Shown here one piece after another: positions 1 to 5,079 of a stretch of 6,187 nt of DNA. Source of the stretch: Candidatus Sulfopaludibacter sp. SbA3 (GTDB lineage: Bacteria; Acidobacteriota; Terriglobia; 2-12-FULL-54-10); NCBI GenBank assembly GCA_945865705.1, contig CAMBEY010000180.1:1-6187 (forward strand), written 5' to 3'. The stretch's first letter is position 1. Each line of letters begins with the position of its first letter. The notes under the pieces were generated by a model. The model was not told where the DNA came from. It saw nothing but the letters and a program-made list of their open reading frames with translations, and made no database searches. The translations under genes were made by a program, and so were the position numbers.

Positions 1-852
1 GCCGTAAACAATGATACGGTGGACACCCTGGTGATCTTCAACCGGCAGGCGAAAGGAAACGTCCCGCCAACGCGCGAGTTGCACACGCCGCACGGCACAT
101 TCGGAATTGCCGTGGACGAGGCGGCGCAGGAGATGTTTCTCACCGTGCAACATGATAACGCGGTGGTTATCTTCCCCAAGTACGCGCAGAAGGAAGATGC
201 TCCGGTGCGCCTTCTGCAGGGAGGCCGCACGCAACTGGCCGACCCGCATGGAATCGCCATCGACACCAAGAACAACCTCATGTTCGTCAGCAACTACGGC
301 AACTACCACGCCAAGCAATCGGGCGGCGCGCCCTCGCGTGGACAGCAAAAGGCCAACTGGCCAACCACCACCGAAGTGCCCGGCTCTGGTAAATTTTTCC
401 CGCCCTCCATCTCTGTCTATCCGCTGAAAGCCCGTGGCGATGTGGCTCCCCTGCGCGTCATCACCGGTCCCAAAACGCAGATGAATTGGCCGGCGCATCT
501 GTCTGTGGATGAGGACCGTGGCGAGCTGTACGTTGCTAACGACATGGGCGATTCGATCATTGTTTTCAGCACCACAGCCAGCGGAGACGCGGCTCCCATC
601 CGCGTCTTGACGGGGCCTAAGACGATGATCAAGAACCCCACCGGCGTATTCCTTGACAAGAAGAATGACGAGTTGTGGGTGGCCAGCTTCGGCAATCACG
701 CGGCGACTGTATTTCGCCGCGGCGCGGCGGGCGACACTGCGCCGCTGCGCATTATCCGCAGCGGCCCGCTCGGCGAGGCGGCGCTGGGCATCGGCAATCC
801 ACACCCGATCGCCTATGACACCAAGCGTGAAGAAATTATCGTGCCCAACTGA
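1..852 (+). CDS. NHL-like beta-propeller protein, N-terminal part (5' partial, ends at in-frame TGA)
   Basis: The frame is open from base 1, so the true start and any signal peptide lie outside the window; an internal GTG at 19 is just a valine codon. The 283 visible residues are a tandem array of blades of about 49 residues. Each blade has a core like 'VDxxxxELYVAN', a strand 'SIIVFSTTASGD', and a closing '[A/P]P-x-R-[V/L/I]' followed by 'GPKT'. The proline of this closing motif falls near residues 68, 150, 199 and 248. One blade carries an extra loop of about 33 residues (roughly 103-135), rich in Gly, Ser, Pro and Thr. The pattern is that of NHL/lactonase-like propellers, which are often exported or cell-surface proteins. 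I see no catalytic residues, so no enzyme activity is claimed. Translation meets TGA at 850-852 in mid-blade, and the same frame continues with the rest of the propeller (853-1662). This is therefore not a natural C-terminus. Confidence 0.8.
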   Translation, partial: AVNNDTVDTLVIFNRQAKGNVPPTRELHTPHGTFGIAVDEAAQEMFLTVQHDNAVVIFPKYAQKEDAPVRLLQGGRTQLADPHGIAIDTKNNLMFVSNYGNYHAKQSGGAPSRGQQKANWPTTTEVPGSGKFFPPSISVYPLKARGDVAPLRVITGPKTQMNWPAHLSVDEDRGELYVANDMGDSIIVFSTTASGDAAPIRVLTGPKTMIKNPTGVFLDKKNDELWVASFGNHAATVFRRGAAGDTAPLRIIRSGPLGEAALGIGNPHPIAYDTKREEIIVPN

Positions 853-895
853 GTGGCTCACCCGCAGATCGCGACGTTCGCCAGGTTGGCGGACG
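850..895 (+). promoter_or_regulatory. In-frame TGA plus SECIS-like hairpin (candidate recoding site)
   Basis: TGA (850-852) is followed after 22 bases by an 8-bp stem, 875-882 with 888-895, containing one G-T wobble. The stem is closed by the 5-base loop AGGTT (883-887). Thirty bases separate the TGA from the loop, and the second loop base is G. From established knowledge, bacterial SECIS elements have an apical loop about 16-37 bases after UGA with G in the first two loop positions; the E. coli fdhF loop is AGGUCU. The bulged U of fdhF is not seen here. GC-rich coding DNA forms hairpins readily, so a chance match is quite possible, and no redox motif around the position supports selenocysteine. 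Confidence 0.2.
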
Positions 896-1662
896 GAGGA
901 ACCAAGCCGATGCGCAAGATTGAGGGTCAGACAACTCTGCTGAGCCGGACGATTCACGCTGTCGCGTACGATGAAATCCATGACGAGTTTTACATTCCCG
1001 TTCCGTTCCCGCAGGCAATTCTGGCTTTTCGCGGCGGAGCCAGCGGAGAGGAACCGCCCGTGCGCATCATTCAGGGACCGCTTACTCAGATGAACAGCCC
1101 TAACCGGCTGGGCGTTGATCCGGTGAACAACGAGATTGTGGTTCCCGAGGGCGACCGTTTGCTGACGTTCCGGCGCGACGCCAATGGGAATGTGGCCCCG
1201 GTGCGCGTGCTGCAAGGCCCAGACACAGGGCTGGGCGGTAGCGCCGTGGGTATTGATCCCGTAAGCAATTTGCTGGTGGTGGCCGGCGAGACTCAGCGCG
1301 AAGGCGTGCGCTTCCGCATCTATGATCGCACGGCGAAGGACAACACCAAGCCGTTGCGCGTCATTGGCGGACCGAAGAGCGGATTCATGGATTTGTCCGG
1401 CCCGTTCACGCTATACCCCCCGAAGGGCTGGATACTAGCTGGGGATCGCGGCGACGGCGGTTTGGCCTCGGAGAAGGCATACCTCGGCGTATGGAGTGTC
1501 CACGACAATGGCGACATCCCGCCGCGCTGGCGCGTGGGTGGTCCCAACGGCGTCTTTGAAATGCCCCGCGGCGTGGCCGTGAATGCCAAGCACAAAGAGG
1601 TGATCGTCTCCGACAAACGTCTCAACGCAGTGCTGACGTTCTCGTTCCCCGAGTTGTTCTGA
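853..1662 (+). CDS. NHL-like beta-propeller protein, C-terminal part (same frame, after in-frame TGA)
   Basis: This is the in-frame continuation of the propeller at 1-852. It resumes in mid-blade ('VAHPQIATFARLADG'), which pairs with the strand 'EEIIVPN' just before the TGA. It then gives about five further blades, with the proline of the [A/K/P]P-x-R motif near overall residues 303, 353, 400, 451 and 508, and ends in 'AVLTFSFPELF'. A GTG directly after the TGA could formally start a separate 269-residue protein. There is no Shine-Dalgarno sequence in front of it, and such a product would lack the first strand of its blade. I therefore read 1-1662 as one gene of more than 553 codons that is broken by a nonsense mutation, miscalled by sequencing, or recoded at UGA. 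The 807 bases after the TGA hold no further stop or frameshift, which argues against an old pseudogene. A strong terminator follows 18 bases after the stop. Confidence 0.7.
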   Translation: MAHPQIATFARLADGGTKPMRKIEGQTTLLSRTIHAVAYDEIHDEFYIPVPFPQAILAFRGGASGEEPPVRIIQGPLTQMNSPNRLGVDPVNNEIVVPEGDRLLTFRRDANGNVAPVRVLQGPDTGLGGSAVGIDPVSNLLVVAGETQREGVRFRIYDRTAKDNTKPLRVIGGPKSGFMDLSGPFTLYPPKGWILAGDRGDGGLASEKAYLGVWSVHDNGDIPPRWRVGGPNGVFEMPRGVAVNAKHKEVIVSDKRLNAVLTFSFPELF

Positions 1663-1680
1663 GAGGGTGTTATGCAAAAG

Positions 1681-1717
1681 GCGGAGGCGGGCAAAATGCC
1701 CGCCTCCGCTGTTTTTT
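1681..1717 (+). terminator. Rho-independent terminator of the propeller gene
   Basis: A perfect 12-bp GC-rich stem, 1681-1692 (GCGGAGGCGGGC) with 1698-1709, has a 5-base loop AAAAT and is followed by six T residues at 1712-1717. It begins 18 bases after the TGA stop at 1660-1662. On the minus strand the same stem is followed by only four T (1676-1679), so it may also act weakly for the convergent sox operon. Confidence 0.9.
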
Positions 1718-1728
1718 GAGAGCTATTG

Positions 1729-1810
1729 TAAAGTGGCGTGTTTACGCAAACACTGGCATGACTCCCGAAGAGGGAGTTTACTGGAAACCTAACGCAACGC
1801 CACCACTTTA
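1729..1810. repeat. Imperfect inverted repeat enclosing two small hairpins (convergent intergenic region)
   Basis: TAAAGTGG (1729-1736) is the exact reverse complement of CCACTTTA (1803-1810). The match extends to TAAAGTGGCGT against ACGCC-acc-ACTTTA if a 3-base bulge is allowed. Two small hairpins lie inside: TGTTT/AAACA around ACGC (1740-1752) and ACTCCC/GGGAGT (1761-1766 with 1772-1777). The right arm includes the TAA stop of soxC copy 2. Read on the minus strand this would give a branched 3'-UTR structure after the operon. It has no T-tract of its own, so its role is unclear: end protection, part of a terminator, or nothing. I see no target-site duplication. Confidence 0.4.
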
Positions 1811-1821
1811 AGTGATGGCAT
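1789..1821 (-). pseudogene. Possible remnant of a soxD start after soxC copy 2
   Basis: A 10-codon frame, MPSLKVVALR then TAG, opens at an ATG inside the last codons of soxC copy 2. This is exactly the place where soxD opens inside soxC copy 1, whose product begins MQYLKLLVVVIALS. Both have a purine-rich GGGA stretch upstream. The ATG and first codons are forced by the conserved SoxC ending (N-A-I). The likeness after the stop codon (L-K, V-V, A-L) is short and may be chance. Confidence 0.25.
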
Positions 1822-3118
1822 TGAAGACAGTCCCATCTTTACGGACTCCCCAAGGCTGTATCGCGTTGCTGTGTCCCGCGCCACTGGCCGTGCCAGCCAG
1901 AAACTCCGCCGATGTGGCTCCCCAGAACTTGGCAAACTGCGCCAGTGTTGGTTGAACTTCGCCCAACTCATCCGTGCACCGCGACATCAGCACAACGTCT
2001 TCCCCGTTCCATTGCCACGGCAGAGTGAAGCGGGTGTGCGCGACCGGCAGCGCCGGCCCTTGCAGTTGCGCTTCCTTCCAAGTCTTGCCGCCGTCGAGCG
2101 ATACTTCCGCCTTGCTCACTCTTCCGCCGCCGGACCAGGCCAGGCCGCGAATCTCGTGGAAGCCGTGTCGCATGAGCTTCTGCCCGCCCGACGGATAGGT
2201 GATCACCGACTTAGGACCCTGCGCGAAGGTGAACTCGATCCCCTTAGGGGTGCGCGGTGAGTATCTCCCGGTTTCCTGGAACCCCATGTATGGGCGATCT
2301 GTTACCTTGATCTGCCGCAGCCACTTCACGCTGTGAATTGCCTCAAACCCAGGCACCACCAGCCGTAATGGATAGCCGTTCTCGGGCCGCACCGCTTCCC
2401 CGTTCATGCCATAAGCAACCAGCACATCGTCCATGGCTTTTGACAGCGGGGTGCTCTTGGTCATCCGTCCGTTCTCCGACCCTTCCCCGACGATCCACTT
2501 GGCGTCAGCGCGCACGCCGGCTTCCTTCAACAGCACGGACAGCAGCACACCGGTCCACTGACTGCACCCCGTCTTGCCAAAGGTCAACTCCAGGGTCTCC
2601 TGCTTATACTCGGGGCGATTCGCCTGACATTCCAGGTAGATGATGCGCGAGGTCGAGGGCAACTGCTTCAACTCATCCAACGTGAAAACCAGCGGACGGT
2701 CCACCATTCCTTGAACCATCAAGCGGTGAGCCTTGGGATCGATATCCGGCGGCGTGTAGCCGTGCGCCGACACGAAGTGCAACGGCGTCGGCGTGATCGA
2801 CCCGACAATGTCCTGTAGCGGCGTCAGCACGTTGAGCATTCGTCCAAAATGCATGTGCTCAGGATTAACCGAATCGCCCGCGATCGCGCGAATGGTTTTC
2901 TCGTGCCGTGAGCGCACTCCGTATGCCAGCCTGTCCGTAGGATTTCCAGGAGGCGCAGCCGCGCCCGGAGATGAAGCAGCGGCCGACCCGCCGGTTGATG
3001 ATCCGCTCATGGGCATCATCTCCATTTGAGCCTTCAGCGCCGGTGCCGCTCCCGCCGCGATTCCTACCAACGCCGCTTGTCGCAAAAAACGCCGTCGGCT
3101 TGCCTTCTTGGTCTCCAT
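1808..3118 (-). CDS. soxC: SoxC-like molybdenum sulfite/sulfane dehydrogenase catalytic subunit, copy 2
   Basis: A 436-residue member of the sulfite oxidase family of molybdenum enzymes, which oxidise sulfite or protein-bound sulfane sulfur in the periplasm and pass electrons to a c-type cytochrome. In order: Tat signal SRRRFLRQ (residues 7-14) with a hydrophobic stretch and APALKAQ; a Met-rich patch MEMMP and an Ala/Gly/Ser/Pro linker to about 60; the molybdopterin domain (about 100-290), with SAHGYTPPDID, the predicted Mo-ligand Cys164 in ECQANR, and MNGEAVRPENGYPLRLVVPG; and the C-terminal dimerisation domain (about 310-425), with RGLAWSGGGRVSKAEVSLDGGKTW. It closely matches SoxC, including GEVQPTLAQ and the NAIQPW ending. 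I chose the ATG at 3116-3118 because GGAGGG (3123-3128) precedes it at good spacing; upstream in-frame ATGs at 3130 and 3166 have no such site. It lies 88 bases downstream of soxD and is about 86 % identical to copy 1. It may share SoxD with copy 1 or serve another substrate. Confidence 0.9.
   Translation of the reverse strand: METKKASRRRFLRQAALVGIAAGAAPALKAQMEMMPMSGSSTGGSAAASSPGAAAPPGNPTDRLAYGVRSRHEKTIRAIAGDSVNPEHMHFGRMLNVLTPLQDIVGSITPTPLHFVSAHGYTPPDIDPKAHRLMVQGMVDRPLVFTLDELKQLPSTSRIIYLECQANRPEYKQETLELTFGKTGCSQWTGVLLSVLLKEAGVRADAKWIVGEGSENGRMTKSTPLSKAMDDVLVAYGMNGEAVRPENGYPLRLVVPGFEAIHSVKWLRQIKVTDRPYMGFQETGRYSPRTPKGIEFTFAQGPKSVITYPSGGQKLMRHGFHEIRGLAWSGGGRVSKAEVSLDGGKTWKEAQLQGPALPVAHTRFTLPWQWNGEDVVLMSRCTDELGEVQPTLAQFAKFWGATSAEFLAGTASGAGHSNAIQPWGVRKDGTVFNAIT
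1808..3118 (-). repeat. Direct repeat formed by tandem soxC paralogues (partner at 3724-5022)
   Basis: The two soxC genes form diverged direct repeats of about 1.3 kb, offset by about 1.91 kb, with soxD between them. DNA identity is highest near the 3' ends; for example a 32-base stretch at 1914-1945 is identical to 3830-3861. Divergence is greatest in the signal peptide, linker and residues just before HMHFGRM, where copy 2 has about three extra residues. Confidence 0.9.
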
Positions 3119-3206
3119 ATTTCCCTCCATATTGATGCGCCGATATAAATGCTTTATGAGCTTCATAGCGCAATAAGGCTATTGGGCAATAATTCTCACG
3201 GGACGC
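3119..3206 (-). promoter_or_regulatory. AT-rich gap between soxD and soxC copy 2, possible weak internal promoter
   Basis: This 88-base gap is clearly more AT-rich than the flanking genes. On the minus strand TTGCGC (3173-3168) is followed, 17 bases later, by ATTTAT (3150-3145), with an overlapping TATATC (3147-3142); both are poor sigma-70 matches. Phased CAATA/TATTG/CAATA blocks (3171-3175, 3180-3184, 3187-3191) could form short alternative hairpins or an operator. I see no terminator in the gap, so read-through from soxD is expected. Confidence 0.2.
3123..3128 (-). promoter_or_regulatory. Ribosome binding site deciding the soxC copy 2 start
   Basis: GGAGGG lies 4 bases upstream of the ATG at 3118. 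An in-frame ATG at 3130 overlaps this site, so the longer 452-residue reading would place the site inside the coding region. The twin-arginine motif also lies at a more usual distance from the shorter start. Confidence 0.75.
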
Positions 3207-3737
3207 TTACGGTTCGATTTTGAATGGCCGCGGCGTGCCCGGCTTCCACTTATCAACGGGCGGCGCGATGTAGCGGCCGCGATTAGGCATTTGCACCTTG
3301 GGCAGCGTGGTCTGGTCCAGCACATCGCCGGGCTGGATGATTTTATTGCGGTTCAGCAGATACGCCGTGAGGCTGTAGACCTCGTTCGGCGTCAGGCTTC
3401 CCTCGTGATTCAAGGGCATGGCGCGATTGATGTAGTCCCAGATGGAAGTCGCAAACGCCCATCCCGCGATGCCGCCGCCCACCAGGTGCGGCGCCGGACC
3501 TTCTTCGCCCGTCGGGCCGTGGCACCACGTGCAGCCTCGCGCTGTAAATACCTTCTCGCCTTCCGCCGCCGTTCCTTTTCCCGCCGGCAACTCCTTGCCC
3601 TCGGGTCCGACGGAGGTGTCCCAGGTTTTTACTTCTTCCGCAGTCGCCGTCTTGCCTAACTTGTAGCTGGGTCCCTGCGCCCACGCGGTAACTGCGCTGA
3701 GTGCGATGACCACTACCAGTAATTTAAGATATTGCAT
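3207..3737 (-). CDS. soxD: SoxD-like c-type cytochrome subunit of sulfite/sulfane dehydrogenase
   Basis: A 176-residue exported monohaem cytochrome c that should accept electrons from SoxC and pass them to the respiratory chain. A Sec signal peptide (MQYLKLLVVVIALSAVTAWA, likely cut after residue 20) is followed by one haem site, Cys69-Thr-Trp-Cys72-His73. Met107 in INRAMP is the probable second axial ligand. The stretches WDTSVGPEGKELPAGKGT, ATSIWDYINRAMP, GSLTPNEVYSLTAYLLNRN and LPKVQMPNRG are typical of the SoxD family. It is much shorter than the classical dihaem SoxD of Paracoccus (about 380 residues), so it is a single-domain form, functionally comparable to SorB. The ATG at 3735-3737 overlaps the last 14 bases of soxC copy 1, with GGGAG (3746-3750) 8 bases upstream, which suggests translational coupling. 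The frame is open further upstream, but that part is out-of-frame soxC sequence and lacks a signal peptide. Confidence 0.85.
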   Translation of the reverse strand: MQYLKLLVVVIALSAVTAWAQGPSYKLGKTATAEEVKTWDTSVGPEGKELPAGKGTAAEGEKVFTARGCTWCHGPTGEEGPAPHLVGGGIAGWAFATSIWDYINRAMPLNHEGSLTPNEVYSLTAYLLNRNKIIQPGDVLDQTTLPKVQMPNRGRYIAPPVDKWKPGTPRPFKIEP

Positions 3738-5022
3738 TGTAGATGCTCCCATCTTTACGGACCCCCCAGGGTTGAATCGAGTTGCTGTGTCCCGCACCAC
3801 TGGCCGTGCCGGCAAGAAATTCTGCCGACGTGGCTCCCCAGAACTTGGCAAACTGCGCCAGCGTTGGCTGCACTTCGCCCAGCTCGTCCGTGCAACGCGA
3901 CATCAGCATGGCCTCTTCGCCGTTCCAGTTCCACGGCAGAGTGAAGCGCGTGTGTGCGACGGGCAGCACTGGACCTTGCAGCGCCGCTTCCTTCCACGAC
4001 TTGCCGCCGTCCACCGACACTTCCACTTTGCTCACTCTGCCGCCGCCGGACCACGCCAAGCCGCGTATCTCGTGGAAGCCCTGCCGCGTGAGTTGCTGTC
4101 CAGCCGAAGGATTGGTGATCACCGACTTCGCACCCTGCGCGAAGGTGAACTCGATTCCCTTCGGATTGCGCGGCGAGTAGCGGCTCAATTCCTGGAATCC
4201 CATGTACGGCCGATCGGTAACTTTGATCTGGCGCACCCATTTGACGCTGTGGATGGCCTCGAAGCCGGGCACCAGCAGGCGCAGCGGATAACCGTTCTCC
4301 GGCCGGATCGCTTCTCCGTTCATCCCGTAGGCGATCAGCGCGTCGTCCATGGCTTTCGACAGCGGCGTGCTCTTGGTCATCCGACCGTTCTCGGAGCCTT
4401 CTGCCACGATCCACTTGGCGTCAGCGCGCACCCCTGCTTCCTTCAGCAGAACGGAGAGCAATACGCCGGTCCACTGGACGCACGCCGTCTTGCCGAAGCT
4501 CAGGTCCACTCTTTCCGCTTTGTATTCGGGCCGGTTGGCCTGACATTCCAGATACATGATGCGCGAAGTCGCGGGCAGTTGTTTCAGCTCGTCCACCGTG
4601 AAGACCAGCGGACGATCCACCATACCTTGTATCATCAGCCGGTGCGATGTGGGTTCAATATCCGGCGGGACATAGCCGTGCGCCGAGACAAAATGCAGCG
4701 ATGTCGGCGTGATGGACCCCACCAAATCCTGTAGTGGAGTATAAACATTCATCATGCGTCCAAAGTGCATGTGTAGCGGATCAACATCGAATGAGCGCAA
4801 AGTTTTTTCATGTCGCGAGCGCACGCCATAAGCCAGACGATCCGTGGGATTGCCCGGGGGCGCGGCGCCACCTGGAGAAGACGCGGCGGCGGTTCCAGCC
4901 GAAGGCATCATCTCCATCTGAGCTTTTAGTGCCGGCGCTGTTCCCACAGCGATGCCCGCGGCCATGCTCGCCAACGATGCCTGCCGCAGAAAGCAACGCC
5001 GGCTGGCCTTCTTTTCTGTCAT
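3724..5022 (-). CDS. soxC: SoxC-like molybdenum sulfite/sulfane dehydrogenase catalytic subunit, copy 1
   Basis: A 432-residue paralogue of the gene at 1808-3118, with the same architecture. It has a Tat signal SRRCFLRQ (residues 7-14), a longer hydrophobic stretch than copy 2 ending in APALKAQ, a Met-rich MEMMP patch, and a low-complexity Ala/Ser/Gly/Pro linker. The molybdopterin domain spans about 95-285, with the predicted Mo-ligand Cys160 in ECQANR and VPGFEAIHSVKWVRQIKV. The dimerisation domain spans about 300-420 (RGLAWSGGGRVSKVEVSVDGGKSW, LMSRCTDELGEVQPTLAQ). The ATG at 5020-5022 follows AAGGAGG (5027-5033) by 4 bases; an in-frame ATG at 5058 is upstream of that site and less likely. 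The gene overlaps soxD by 14 bases, the usual soxC-soxD order, so this copy is the natural partner of the cytochrome. It starts 57 bases after the TonB-dependent receptor stop and is probably co-transcribed with it. A stand-alone sulfite dehydrogenase (SorA-like role) is an alternative function. Confidence 0.92.
   Translation of the reverse strand: MTEKKASRRCFLRQASLASMAAGIAVGTAPALKAQMEMMPSAGTAAASSPGGAAPPGNPTDRLAYGVRSRHEKTLRSFDVDPLHMHFGRMMNVYTPLQDLVGSITPTSLHFVSAHGYVPPDIEPTSHRLMIQGMVDRPLVFTVDELKQLPATSRIMYLECQANRPEYKAERVDLSFGKTACVQWTGVLLSVLLKEAGVRADAKWIVAEGSENGRMTKSTPLSKAMDDALIAYGMNGEAIRPENGYPLRLLVPGFEAIHSVKWVRQIKVTDRPYMGFQELSRYSPRNPKGIEFTFAQGAKSVITNPSAGQQLTRQGFHEIRGLAWSGGGRVSKVEVSVDGGKSWKEAALQGPVLPVAHTRFTLPWNWNGEEAMLMSRCTDELGEVQPTLAQFAKFWGATSAEFLAGTASGAGHSNSIQPWGVRKDGSIYNAIS
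3746..3750 (-). promoter_or_regulatory. Ribosome binding site of soxD, inside the end of soxC copy 1
   Basis: GGGAG lies 8 bases upstream of the soxD ATG (3735-3737), within the last codons of soxC copy 1. It settles the soxD start, since this ATG is the one followed directly by a signal peptide. Confidence 0.6.
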
Positions 5023-5026
5023 TGCG

Positions 5027-5033
5027 CCTCCTT
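5027..5033 (-). promoter_or_regulatory. Ribosome binding site of soxC copy 1
   Basis: AAGGAGG is a near-perfect Shine-Dalgarno sequence 4 bases before the ATG at 5022. It decides against the upstream in-frame ATG at 5058. Confidence 0.85.
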
Positions 5034-5041
5034 GCTTACTG

Positions 5042-5071
5042 GCAGAGTCCCGTGGCAAAACGGCCCTCTGC
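5042..5071 (-). other. Stem-loop in the gap between the TonB receptor and soxC copy 1
   Basis: GCAGAG (5042-5047) pairs with CTCTGC (5066-5071). After a 2x2 internal loop, CCGT (5050-5053) pairs with ACGG (5060-5063) around a 6-base loop. In the minus-strand RNA the structure ends 8 bases before the Shine-Dalgarno sequence of soxC copy 1. There is no T-tract, so it is not a classical terminator. An mRNA-stability or processing element that sets the receptor/soxC ratio is possible, but unproven. Confidence 0.4.
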
Positions 5072-5079
5072 GCCGGAAC

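Noticed and set aside
853..1662. A separate 269-residue gene starting at the GTG just after the TGA
   Set aside because: There is no ribosome binding site, the start lies in mid-blade, and the frame is the same as upstream. It reads as one interrupted gene.
1729..1810. A small transposon-like element (MITE) with terminal inverted repeats
   Set aside because: No target-site duplication is visible, there is no second copy in the window, and the right arm contains the native end of soxC copy 2.
3119..3166. An upstream start for soxC copy 2 (16 extra residues)
   Set aside because: GGAGGG directly precedes the ATG at 3118, and the longer start has no ribosome binding site.
3738..3851. A 38-residue N-terminal extension of soxD
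   Set aside because: It is an out-of-frame reading of the soxC copy 1 end; the signal peptide begins at the ATG at 3737, which has its own GGGAG site.
3706..4734. A 342-codon open frame on the plus strand
   Set aside because: It lies antisense to soxC copy 1, has no recognisable domain, and shows the Arg/His-rich composition typical of a shadow of a GC-rich gene.
1808..5022. Plant/animal-type sulfite oxidase or YedY/MsrP-type reductase instead of SoxC
   Set aside because: There is no haem b5 domain. The SoxC-type C-terminal domain and ending (GEVQPTLAQ, SNAIQPW) and the adjacent SoxD cytochrome fit SoxC far better than MsrP, which lacks the dimerisation domain.
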